Below, piece after piece: positions 49,001-61,000 of a stretch of 64,000 bases of DNA (its first letter is position 1; the number at the start of each line of letters is the position of its first letter). The notes beneath the pieces are model-generated. The model saw nothing but the letters and a program-made list of their open reading frames with translations. It was not told the DNA's origin and ran no database searches. The position numbers were made by a program, and so were the translations under genes. Source of the DNA: Pristionchus mayeri (lineage: Eukaryota; Nematoda; Chromadorea; Rhabditida; Neodiplogasteridae); NCBI GenBank assembly GCA_036245805.1, contig BTRK01000003.1, forward strand, positions 32,753,215 to 32,817,214, written 5' to 3'.

Positions 49001-52000
49001 CTTTGGTTCCAAACGCCGGATCGCTCGTGGTACCATCAGGCGCACTAGGAGTCATCATTGACGATTCGCCATGAGGTGAGGAGGTAGTGGAGAGGGGTGA
49101 ATCCGTGGTACCGTCTTTCGTGGTACCATCACTAGAATGAGATTGCAGTGTGGTACCGGTGCTCGAGCCATCTTTGAATCCAGGTTTCGCAGTGCTGGAT
49201 CCATCGCCAGACTTGGGCCAAATCGGTGCTCCAGTCATATTCGGGTCTTCAGTGTGGAGCCCTATTGTGGTTCCAGGACTGGTTCCATCACCAGTAGGGC
49301 TTCCAGGAATGGTTCCAGAATTCGTCGACGATGACGTCGTCTGCTGCCAAACTTCTCGTTCTGTGGAAGCAAGAGGCGAAGACGTGGTCGAGCTCAGAGT
49401 GGTTCCCTCGGACGAATTCGGTGCGGAACCCGAGGTGGAACTACTCGAGGTCAAACCAGAAGGAGTCGATCTGACGCTGCCCTCTGTAGAAGAGGAGAGC
49501 GGCGATGAAGTCGTAGAGTGGTCGGGAGCTCCAGTGGAACCAGAAGGTGAATGCGTGGTGGAACCAGGCATACCGGATCTAGTGAATGGAATGCCAGAAG
49601 AGGGAGTGACTGACGAAGGACTAGTCGAACCAGAGGCGCTCGATCTGGCACTTCCTTCGGTAGAATTGGGAAGCATCATCGATTGATCGGGTTCTCCGGT
49701 GGGATCCGAAGGCGAACCAGTGGTGAAACCAGGCTGTCCAGATCCAGTGGATGATTTCTCAGAAGAGATACTAGTTGACGAAGGAGCAGTCGAACCAGAG
49801 ATTCCGGATTCACTGGGCACCCCGGACTGAGATGGTGTAGTTGAACGATGAGCGGGATCAGTTCCAGAATCGGAAGGCGTGGTTTCGATGGAGCCAGGAG
49901 CCGCCGTGGTTTGCCCAGAAGTGGGAATCGCCGTGACAGAAGGAATTTCAGTATGGGGATCGGATCCGGTGGATGATAGCGTGAAACCATCAGGATCGAT
50001 AGTGGTTCGATTCGAATGGGTAGGTCTGGAAGTGGACAATTGCTCGGGCGAAAGGGTAGTAGTCACAGGAATTCCGGTAGGAGGTCCTCTGGTGCTCGAA
50101 TCAACTCCCGTCGTTCGACCATCACCGTTGGTCACTCCAGTGGTAGAATCAGTAGCGGAAGTGGTACCCTCGGAAGAAAAGAATCGAGCGCTAGATCCTT
50201 CCGTCGTTCCCAAACCCGATTTTGATGATCCAGTGGGCAGGTTGGTACTCGATCTCTCTGGCACTTCTGTGGTAGTCGAAGCACCATCAGGCGTAGTGTG
50301 GGTACCAGGTCTAGTGGTAGTCTCATTTGATTCGGCGCCTGATCGTGGGCTGGTAGACCCGGAACCAGACGACGTCATCTTCGAAGAAGGAGACGTGCTG
50401 GATACTGTCGGTGCCTCCGTCGTCGCCCTGGAACCAGACACGGCGGTGCCATCACTGATTTCTCCGGAATCAGCTGGAGAGGTTCTTGTGGTGCTGGGAT
50501 TCCCTGATCCTGAGGCAGTGGTTTCCAAAGGCGATTGGGTACCAGTAGAACCAAGCATAGGCGTCGAGTCACTCGAATCAACGGTTGGTGTCGATTCCCC
50601 TCTCGGAGCCGAAGTGGTCGAACCCGCTGCCAGAGTGGTCAATTCTGCTACCGTCGAGCCATCTGATCTAGTGGAGGCTTCCGGAGAAATAGTCAGGAAA
50701 GAAGGCATCGATTCATCGCTAGAACCACCAGTGGTCGCTCTGGCTGGAGCCTGGGTCGAGTGGGTCGGGCTCTGGGTGGTTCCGGTACCAATGGTACCAG
50801 AAGAAGGTGTGGAGCCAGGGCCAGGTAAACCTGTTCCAGCCGAGGTGCTTGTCGATGGTGTAGTGCGCTCCTCCCCAGGCCATGTGGAGCCATCAGATGA
50901 AACAGTATTCGGGTCAGCTCCTCCAGGAGTGGAACCAGGCATCGGTGTGGTACTCGACATGGCGCCATGAGAAGAAGGTGTCCTCGGGTCGGATGCTCCA
51001 GAAATGGAAACCATGGCATTGGACTTAGATCCATCACCAGAATTAGGATCATGTTCGGCACTGGATGAGGCCTGGTGGCCCTCGGTGAAAGTAGGGGCCG
51101 TGGTGCCAACCGATGAACCGGTTCTGAGTGGTTCCGTCGAACTAGATTGGAATCGGGTAGTCTGATCCGTGCGTGATTCGGGAGCGCTAGTATCAGTTGG
51201 CCTATCAGAAGTTGCAGAGGGCGCGGAAGAACTGGGCTGGGTCGGATCGGGAACGGTAGTATGACCAGGTACCGGGGTAGTGACCGTAATCTCAGGAAGT
51301 CCAGCGGGTTTGTTGGTGCGAGTCCGGGTGCTCCTCGTGCTCAGTGATGGTGTGTTGGTACCATCTCTGGTGCTTCTGGGATCGTCAGTGGTGCTCTCGA
51401 TGGTGGATCGATCGCGCTCGATTGGATTGTGTGTGCTTGAGGAAGTGGATGAGGAGATGGAGTTCTCAGCGGTGATCGTGAGTTCAGGTGGTGTGGAAGT
51501 GGTAGATAGGTCACGTTCGCTTGGGTTCATGGTGCTCGAGGAGGTGGAAGTTATGGAAGTATCAGTGGTTCTGGTGTGCTCGGGTGAGGGAGTGGATTGA
51601 GTGATTCCCGGATTGGTGATCTCAGAGGAGGATACTCCAGTTACTCCGTCTTGTTGTTTTCTAGTGACAGTGATTGGCTTTGGTGAGGAAGTGCTAGAGG
51701 TTACTTCATGCTTCGTGACCTCGGTGCTTCCATGCAAATCTGGTGAGGTGGTGCTGGTGAATCGTGTGGCTCGACTACCTGTCGTCATCGTCGTCGTCGG
51801 TGTCGCTCCTTCTGGCACGGGGGCACCAAACGTGGTACCAGCAGTAGTCGTTGTCTTCAATCCCTCCGGAACCGTGGCACCATCCTCGATGCTCACAGTA
51901 GCCGCCGTGGTAGTCTCCGGGCCGGAAGATGACGTCATCGCAACTCTGGTGCAGTGGTGCCCATCGCCCTCGAATCCTTCGTGGCAGGCGCAGGTATAGT

Positions 52001-55000
52001 TGCCGGGGGTGTTGGTGCAGGCGGCATTCAGAGAACAGGCGTGCGGCATCAGACACTCGTCCACGTCTGCAAGGTGGGTGGTGAGTGGGGTGAGGGTGAG
52101 GCGATGGTTTGGCAAGAGATCGTCTCTTCATTCTACGTGCTCTCTCGTCAGTGAGAGATCACGTAGAATCACAAGATACATTTCTTGCGAAGCCATCTCT
52201 ATTGGTGAGAGAGTATCGAAATACGGGTCACATCCTTTATCCATTTTTTGAGTAAGCAGTGACCAGTATTTCGCGACCCTCTTGTGCTAGTCTCATGCAA
52301 ACAGGCACATGCAGCATGCAGGTGGATTTTTGGTGTACGGGATAGTGTGAGGGGTACGGTAGTCGAGGGGTAGGGTAGACTCACCATCGCACTTGATGCC
52401 GTCGCCGATGAAGCCGACGTTGCAGGAGCAGAAGTGGCGGTCGGGCGGGACGTCGATGCAGACGGCGTTCGCGTCGCAGCGAGCGGATCCGGCTGAGGCG
52501 CACGAACCGACACCGGCGATTGCTGCAGCATATCGACTTTTGTTAAAATTATTTAATTAGTACTGTAAGAGACATCGACTCAAAATCGACATGGACAAGA
52601 TTCATTTCTTTTCAAACAAAAGTGAAACTCAAGTTTTCATTGTGGCAATGATTGGTCAACTCTGAAAGCAACTGACGCTGGCAGACGCCGTTGATGGGGT
52701 GGTGTCCGGCGGCGCAGCTGCCGCACTGAGGCACGTCCTCACCGTCGACAAGGCAGGTCTTAATTAGCATAATTAATTATGTAAATAATAATTAATTAAT
52801 TATTTACATATGTAAATAATTAATTATTCTCTTAGCTAATTATAATCTTCTTTTCCAAATTTACAGTAAGAGTATAGGGAAAGAAGCATGGGTGATTTTC
52901 CGGAGGGGGGGGGGTGACAAAACGAAAAACGACAAAACGAACGAAAACAAATCATAGCTGCTTCGGGATTCGACATAGGGGCGCGCGGGTTGTTGCATTG
53001 TTATTAGTATGCGCTCTACTGCATTTGCATATACAAATCTTATTTCCAGGCGATATTGAGTTTCAACGTATAGGGGGGCTTCATGGAAATCCACGTTCCA
53101 TGAACCCCGGGTCGTTGATTTCGAGTAAAACTCAAGATCGCCTGGAAACAGGATTAATATATGTAAATGTATTAGAGCGCATACTAATAACAATGCAACA
53201 ACCCGCACGTCCCTATGTCGAATCCAGAAGGAGCTGTGATTTGTTTCCGTTTTGTCGTTTTTCGTTTTGTCACCCCCCCCCCCCCCGATTTTCCATGTAT
53301 GATGTGATCGACGATAGATAAGCAGAATGAAGAACCCCTGTCCGCTAAGAACCCCTGTCCGCTCTAACAAGGAAAGTTGATAAAACAAAGATCAACCTTG
53401 TTCTCCAGGGCGCACATTCTGATCCAGGAAGGAGGGCAAATGCCCTTGGGGGCGCCAGTAGGCTTGTTCATTTCTGCAATCGTGATGATTATTATTATTT
53501 CCCTCATTTATAAATCGAAAACCACTATTTGGATCAGACTAAATTTGTGTTTCAACGGTATCTCAAATATTAGGTTGAACAGAAAGTCTTTATAAACTTT
53601 TTATTTCCCTTCTTCTGACAATAAAGCGCAAGAGCGAAATCAAACGTATGCACCATTGTTATCTATGACAAATCTCCAACGTTCGGGCAACTTATGGATT
53701 CCCTCCTTATAGAACCCATCTCGGCGCGAATCAAAATATTGCTTGAGTGCGGCCTCGATCGCCCCACGGGAAATGAAGGATCTCTGATCGAGATGACGAG
53801 TCAGATCCGAGAACAACCAATAATCCGAAGGGGCCAAGTCAGGAGAATACGGTGGATGAGGGAGAATCATCCAGCCTTATTTGGACAGCTCCTGCTTGAC
53901 CTGCCGTACAACATGGGGTCGGGCGTTATCGTGTTGATAGTACACTTTCTTGCCGTTCAGGGCAGATTGTGCGGATTTCTTCTTGAGATTCCGTAGTTGT
54001 TTAGTGTAGACATATTCAGTAATTATCCGCTTCTCGGGTAGGAGCTCCCAGTAAATCGGGCCATCCACCCCCCACCAGGCAGAGAGCAAGATTTTCATAG
54101 GGTGAAGGTCAGGCTTTGCGACGTCCTGTGGGGTCTCATTGGCATCCACCCACTGTGACCTCCTATGGTGATTCTCATAGCAGACCCACTTCTCGACCCC
54201 TGTTATGAGACGGTCCAACCATCGATCTCCAGCGTGAAGAGTGAGTAGAGAAAGGGAATCGTCGACACGGTGGTCAAACTGGTCTTGGGTCAATTTGTGG
54301 GGTATGAAACGGCCTAGCTTCTTCTTCTTGCCAATGGAGACCAATCATTTTACGATGGTGCTTTGCGATACCCCAAGTGTGGCTGCCATGTCGCGGGTAT
54401 TTGGGAAGGATCCAATTCCACTACGATCCGTAGCGCATCCAAATCCAGCTCGGGTGGCGTCCCAGACCGGTCATGATCATCCATGGAAAAGTCCCCCTTC
54501 TCGAAGAGTTGGTACCAATTGCGCATGGTCTGGTAGTGAGTGGCATATGAATCGTACACTTCAGCCAACTGACGTTCCTATTCCTTCATTGTAGTGTGAG
54601 AGAGGAATACGAATAACAGAACGTTGCGGATGTGCAAGGCCGTGGGAACAAACATCGTGGTCTTACTAGTGGCAGAATGAAAGGCGTGGAATGGGGAGTT
54701 GTTGACCACATAGTCCCTTTGTCATGAGTTATTCACTAGAGGCGAAGGAACACCAAAGGTCTCGTGCACTGAGCAGTGATCGAGTAAAACAGTTTATAAA
54801 GACTTTATGTTCAACCTAATACCAATGACGCTGCTGATTTCGATTTCGCAGTTGGCCCATGGAAAAACACAATCAAAATCTTTCCCTTCCATTCAATAGC
54901 ATCTTTGCTCTCTACTCATGGTACCCACCCTCGCAGCTGGTTCCGTCGCCGGTGTATCCCTCGGGGCAGGAGCATCCGCAGGATCCGGCCTGATTGATGC

Positions 55001-58000
55001 AGCGCGCCATCGGATGACAGCCAGCAGTGCCACGAGTGCACTCGTCCACGTCTTAATTATTCTAATTAGGAAGCTAATTAGTAAGTTAATTAAGTAATCA
55101 TTTTAGTTAGAAGATTGTTGAATTTCGTTGGATCATTTTTTTTCGAAATTCGGATATGCTTCACTGCTTCAATATTAGCTGAGGAGAACAACCTTGTTAG
55201 TGTGCTTCCGTAACACAGTTGAAAAAATAAAAATCGTCATCGTCGAAAGGCAAGCGAGCCGTGAAATGCCTTTCCCAGATCCGGGAAATAGTCGGCTACC
55301 GTAATCCGGGAAATACTCCGTTACCGTAATCCGGGAAATACTCCACTACCGTAATCCGGGAAATAGTCGGCTACCGTAACCACTCACCGACGCACACGCC
55401 GCCCCTGCCCTCGTAGCCCTCCTCGCACTCGCACTCGTAGCCGCCCTCGAGATTGACGCAGTGGGAGGAGGCGGGGTCGCATGAGTGACGATTCTCGTAG
55501 CACTCGTCGATGTCTGGAGGGATCAGAGATCAAAGATCAACGATCAAAGATCAAAGGTCATTAAGAATGGAAATATTCGCAAGGTCCTGACAATCCTGAT
55601 CGAACACTGTACGATATGCGCACTGTTTCACATCTGTGCATGCTCTCAGAGAACAGCAGCAGATATGCACTAATTACGAATTTCGAACAGGATTCATGAG
55701 AATGTCAAAGTTCGAAGATCACTCACCCTCGCAGCTGTTCGTTCTGTTGTTGTAGCGGGAGCCGGCCTCGCACTCGCACACGGACTGCAAAGATAAATAA
55801 TCACTTAAATCAGATATGCTTCACAATGCGCATTAAGTGGGTTGTTTCGCCCAGATTCAATATCTTCTTGCCATTCAAATTTTAAAAAAAACAAAATTAT
55901 TATAAAACAAATATTTAGACACATACCTGTACGGATCCATCGAAGACTCGTACAGACAGGCAGTCAACGTGCGCTACTCGGCCGCACGTTCCCAACAGAT
56001 CAGAGCAGTCGCGCTTCATGGGATTTACGCAGTCCTGGAATGAGATATGGAGATCAACGATCAAAGATCACGTACCTTACAACAGTTCTAATGTTCTAAT
56101 CTTCTCATTCGTTCATTGTTGACTGAAGATTTGTTCGAAGTGTTCTAATAATACAATAGGAACCCGTGCACCGAACCGGTGCCAGGAACCAGGAACCAAG
56201 AGTCCCGTACCTTCACTCCGTCGCCCTCCCATCCATCGGGGCAGGTGCAGGCAAAGGATCCGGGCGAGTTGGCGCAGGCAGCCTGAGGGTGGCACGGCAC
56301 CATCGGGCCAGAGCACTCGTCGATGTCTGCAATTGCACTTGGTACCACATGATAAATAGTTTCATTTGATGAATTTTTGCTTTTAAAGAACATGGAAAGA
56401 TAGTATTGTTCAGATCGTACTCGTCCTGCCTTTGTCCCCATGGTGAAACCTATTTTTCGATTTGTTTGAAGCTATCAGTGTCTCATCGGATATGCTTCGC
56501 AGTGCGCACTAAGGCCGTAGATTTCCCGATTTATCAATTCCTGGGACGTTTCGTGTTCAAAAATCAAACAATAAAAATAATCAATAATCTCACCAGTGCA
56601 CATCATTCCGTCGCCTCTGAATCCCTTGGCGCACTCGCACGTGTACGTGCCCGGCATGTTCTTGCACTCAGCATTCGCGCCGCACATGTTGAGTGAGGGA
56701 CGAGCGCACTCGTCGATGTCTGCAGGGTGATCTTTGATATTTGATCTCTACTCCTTATCCGGATAGATGCAATGTAAAGATCCACGAGGGGTTTACAGCA
56801 AGCAAAAGTATTATATTGTTTAAAAATGTAATATGATCAGTAATCACTAGACGAGCTATCTTCAACATTTCATGTAACAGTGAAACCTATCCGGATTCCA
56901 TAGGATAATTTGGGGGGGGGGGGGGTGACAACTGCACAACGGACAACTACACAACAAATCGCCGTTCGCGTGCGGTTCGACGTAGCGATTGGATAGTTGC
57001 TTCATTATTACCAGTGTGTCCTACCCTACATTTGCATATATAAATCTTGTTACCAGGCGATCATGAGTTTCAACGTATAGGGCTTCATGGAAATACACAT
57101 TCCATGACCCCCTGTACGCTGATTTGCAGTGAAACTCATGTTCGCCTGGTAACAACATTTACAAATGCAAATGTAGGGTAGCACTTACTGGTAACAATGA
57201 AGCAACTCACCAATCGCAACGTCGAAGCACAAGCGAACGGCGATTTGTTGTGCAGTTGTCCGTTGTGCAGTTGTCACCCCCCCCCCCGATAATTTGATTC
57301 TAAGAGAGGAAACTCTACTCACCGACGCACTCTCCTCTCTTCTTCTCGAATCCAGCCTTGCACTTGGTGCAGTCCGTCGTACCGAACCCGTCGACCATGC
57401 ACACGTGGTTGCGCCCGCATGCCGCCTGGTCCTCCTCCGCGGGGTTGCACGCGCGCTTCTCGACTGGCATGCAGCTAGAAATGGAAGTTTTGGTACCATA
57501 GCCGGAACCAGAAGCGGTACCAGGAACCCAATTGGTACCAAAACCAAGAACCTAAGTGAGTACCAGAACCAAGAACCCAAAACCCACTTGTATCCATCTC
57601 CGGTGTAGCCGCGGTCGCACTCGCAGGCGTAGGAGCCGGGTTTGTTGGTGCAGTGGGCGTGCGCGGGGCAGCAGGTACCAGCGGACTCCGCGCACTCGTC
57701 GATGTCTGCAGGGATCAAGGATCAATATTATTTCTTTTATAGACCTAGAAGATATAATTAGAAAAGCATAATGAGCCAGTGTCACTGAAATTTTCATTTT
57801 TTATAGTATATGTTTCATCGCGCGCTTATTTCTGAATCTACCAAAGCCCATTAATAGATCATCATTTATTTTTCTCAAATAGACAAAACACATTCTGCTG
57901 TTTCACGGCCCTCTTTCCACATACTTACGTGCATAAAGAATGAAATAAAATAATTAAAATTCACTAACCGACGCAAGTCCTGTTCTCTGCCTTCCTGTAA

Positions 58001-61000
58001 CCCATGGGACAGAAGCACGCGAAGCCTCCCACGTAGTTGTGGCATCTCGCGGACGAGTCGCAGTCATGCAGACCCTCCTCGCACTCGTTGATGTCTTAAG
58101 TAATTATGTTAATTAATTAATTAATCACTTCATTAATTTTTATAGCCATCCTGCGGCATGGAAGTTCTTTCGACGTAATAGGGAATTTAGAGCGATTGCC
58201 ATTCTACGGCTCTTTGATCCATCTCTACTTACCCTCGCAAACTCTTCCGGGTGGCGCTCCCTCGAATCCAGAAGCGCAACGGCACACGCCTGTCCGCCTC
58301 TCGCAGTACGCGTCAGAGCCGCACTCGTCGGACGACCGACATTTGCTGGAGGTTGTCCTAAAAGGCGGATATCGATTTCGATGCATTTTTCTATGGAGCC
58401 AGGCCCACGACCGGTAAATAACTTACGGAATGGGCGTCTTAGGCGCGGGAGTGGAAGTGGGCAGGGCGAAGGTGTCCTTGGTGGCGGCGGAGGAGGCATG
58501 AGTGGGAGCAGGTGTGGTACCCTGCTCGGTACCAGTCTTGGTTCCGGCAGTGGTGCCATCGCTGGGCTGCTTGTTTCCGGCGGGAGTCGCATCGGTGGCA
58601 GGTGCTGCCGTTGTTCCGGCCGAGGTTCCATCGACGGGAGACTTGGTTCCGTCAGTGGGAGCGTCTGTGGTAGCGTCAGTGGGGTTGGTACCAACTGTGG
58701 TTCCGATTGGAACCGTAGCTGCGGGAGTGACAGGAATGGGCATGGTACCAGCTACAGGGTGTGTGGTTCCAACAGTGGCTCTGTCCTGAGGCTTCCTGGT
58801 TCCATCGGAAACAACTGTGACTGCTGGTTCAGTCTGCAAGTCAAATCTTGTCAATCAATTTCTGTAACGTAATTTTTTATGATGTTGGATGCAGAAAATG
58901 CACGAACCGTGGCTTCAGGAGTGGCGGCAGTGGTTCCAGGCTTGGTTCCATCCAGAGTGCCACTGACACCGTCAGCGGGCTTCTTGGTGCTCAGCGTGGT
59001 AGCGGAGATCGGTTTCTCGGTACCAGCGGAGCCAGGAGTGGTGGACTGGGGAGCGATCTGAAGAGATAAAAAATGGGTGAGTTTCCGGGCCCAATCTATC
59101 TATGTGTCGAATATGAAAATTTGTTTTTATTTATTTACTTGTTCGAAAAATATTATTAAAATGTGTACCTGAGGTGTTGTGGTCTCTGGGGATTCCGCTG
59201 AGGCTGGTGAGGTTCCCTCAGCGGGCTTCTCGGTGGTTCCGGAAGTGGTTCCATCACCAGGCTTCTCGGTTCCACTGGTTCCATCAGTGGGCAGCTTGGA
59301 TCCAGGAGTGGTTCCCTCGGGCTTCGGGGTAGCAGCCGTGGTTCCCTCGGGCACCTTGGTTCCAGCTGTGGTTCCATCAACAGGCTTCTCAGTTCCAGTG
59401 GTTCCATCAGTGGGCAGCTTGGATCCAGGAGTGGTTCCCTCGGGCTTCGGGGTAGCAGCCGTGGTTCGCTCGGGCACCTTGGTTCCAGGCGTGGTACCTT
59501 TTACCGGCTTCAATGTTCCAGTGGCTCCGGATCCAGGCGTAGTTCCCTCGGACTTCGGGGTAGCAGCCGTGGTACCCTCGGACACCTTGGTTCCAGCTGT
59601 GGTTCCTTCTACAGGTTTCTCGGTTCCAGTGGCTCCATCAGCGGGCAGCTTGGATCCAGGCGTGGTTCCCTCGGGCAAGTTGGACTCCGGCGTGGTTCCA
59701 AGGGGCACCTTGGTTCCGACAGTGGTTCCATCGGTCGGCTTGGCACTCGAAGAGAAGGTGAATCCGGGCGGAAGCGTGGCAGTGAGTGGTTTCGAGGTGG
59801 CCTGTCTGGTGGTGATCGCAAGGACGGTTTCGGTCTCCGGGTGCTCCGTGGTAGCCGGAACCTAGAACCAGGATATATGGCTCCGAAATCAGGAAAGTTA
59901 ATCTAACGAATTATTTATCATTTGACATCTATCGTATTTTTTAATTTGTTTATTTTTGTGAACTTTCCGAACCCTGAATTGATAAATATCCGAATTGAGT
60001 GCAATTATCTGAAAGCTGAAAGCTCACTCTGTTCCACGAATCCGTGAACTTGGGCGTCGTAGCAGTGGGGCGGGCATCGACCGTAGAGGGGTGGGTCTCG
60101 GTGCCAGACGTGGATCCGGAACCGGCGCCAGGCGTCGAGCCAACGATCTCAATTCCGACCTGGAAAGCAGTGATTGGATTTGAATCAAATTCACAAAAAA
60201 ATACACAAATTCTTTGTAAGGTTGAATTTGTTACCTGAGGCGTGGTAGTCTCCAGTGTCTCGGCAGTCGACGAAGCCGTGGTAGCTGTCGTGGTACCGGA
60301 ACCTGTAGTTTTGGTACCGGGCAGGACGGTGCCAGGCACCTTCTCCTGCTTATCCTCACGCAGCGCTCCGTCTCCCTCGGGCACGATATCAATTCCTGGT
60401 TCTTCGTTGGTTCCGGGTACTCGGCCGGTGACATCGGGTACAGGCGTGGTCTCAGCAGTGTGGATGGTGATGTTGAGTCTCGGCTTGGGCGTGTCTCCAG
60501 TTTCCTCGGGCGTGGTACCAGAAGGCGCGCCGGTGACGTCAGTGGGCTTCTCGGTTCCGGTTGTGGTTCCGACAGGTCCCTCGGTAGCCATCGATCCAGC
60601 TGTGGTAGCTTGTCCGATGATCTCAAGTCCGCTCTCCGGCGTGGTAGCCTCTGCAGTGACAGGGGCCGCAGTAGATGGTGTCTTGGTTCCGGCAGTGGTA
60701 CCAGCTGATGTCTCGGTCTTGGGCGTGGTACTCTTGGGCAGCAGATCCGAGTCGTCTCCATCGAGAGGCTCGACGGGCAGACCGGTGGACTTTCTGGTTT
60801 CTTGCGTGGTAGCCTCGGCGGGTACCGGTGTGGTAGCCTTAGGGGCAGACGTGGTAGCCTCGGGAACCGCCGTGGTAGCCTTGGGTCCAGACGTGGCAGC
60901 CTCGGGAACCGGTGTGGATCCGTCGGTGCCCACGGTCTCGGTGTGCTCGCCCGACTCGGTGATCGATGTGGGAGTCGTCGGCACTTCGGTAGCGATCGAA

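Larger units (their letters stand above)
52385..58357 (-). other. fbn-1: central EGF/cbEGF block
   Basis: Exons: 58357-58233, 58094-57969, 57705-57588, 57474-57323, 56719-56594, 56326-56211, 56034-55927, 55784-55727, 55513-55388, 55051-54929, 53473-53397, 52758-52677, 52522-52385. Six modules carry the calcium-binding start D-I/V-D/N-E-C (DINEC at 58.1 kb, DIDEC at 57.7, 56.7, 56.3 and 55.5 kb, DVDEC at 55.05 kb). Most cbEGF exons are 126-bp symmetrical phase-1 units, the classic shuffling form. The small exon 53397-53473 ([20 protein letters not shown]) is needed to restore phase between its neighbours. Confidence 0.85.

Noticed and set aside
52861..53388. 175-codon and 135-codon frames on opposite strands with nearly the same protein
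   Set aside because: They are the two arms of the foldback element read in each direction, not genes.
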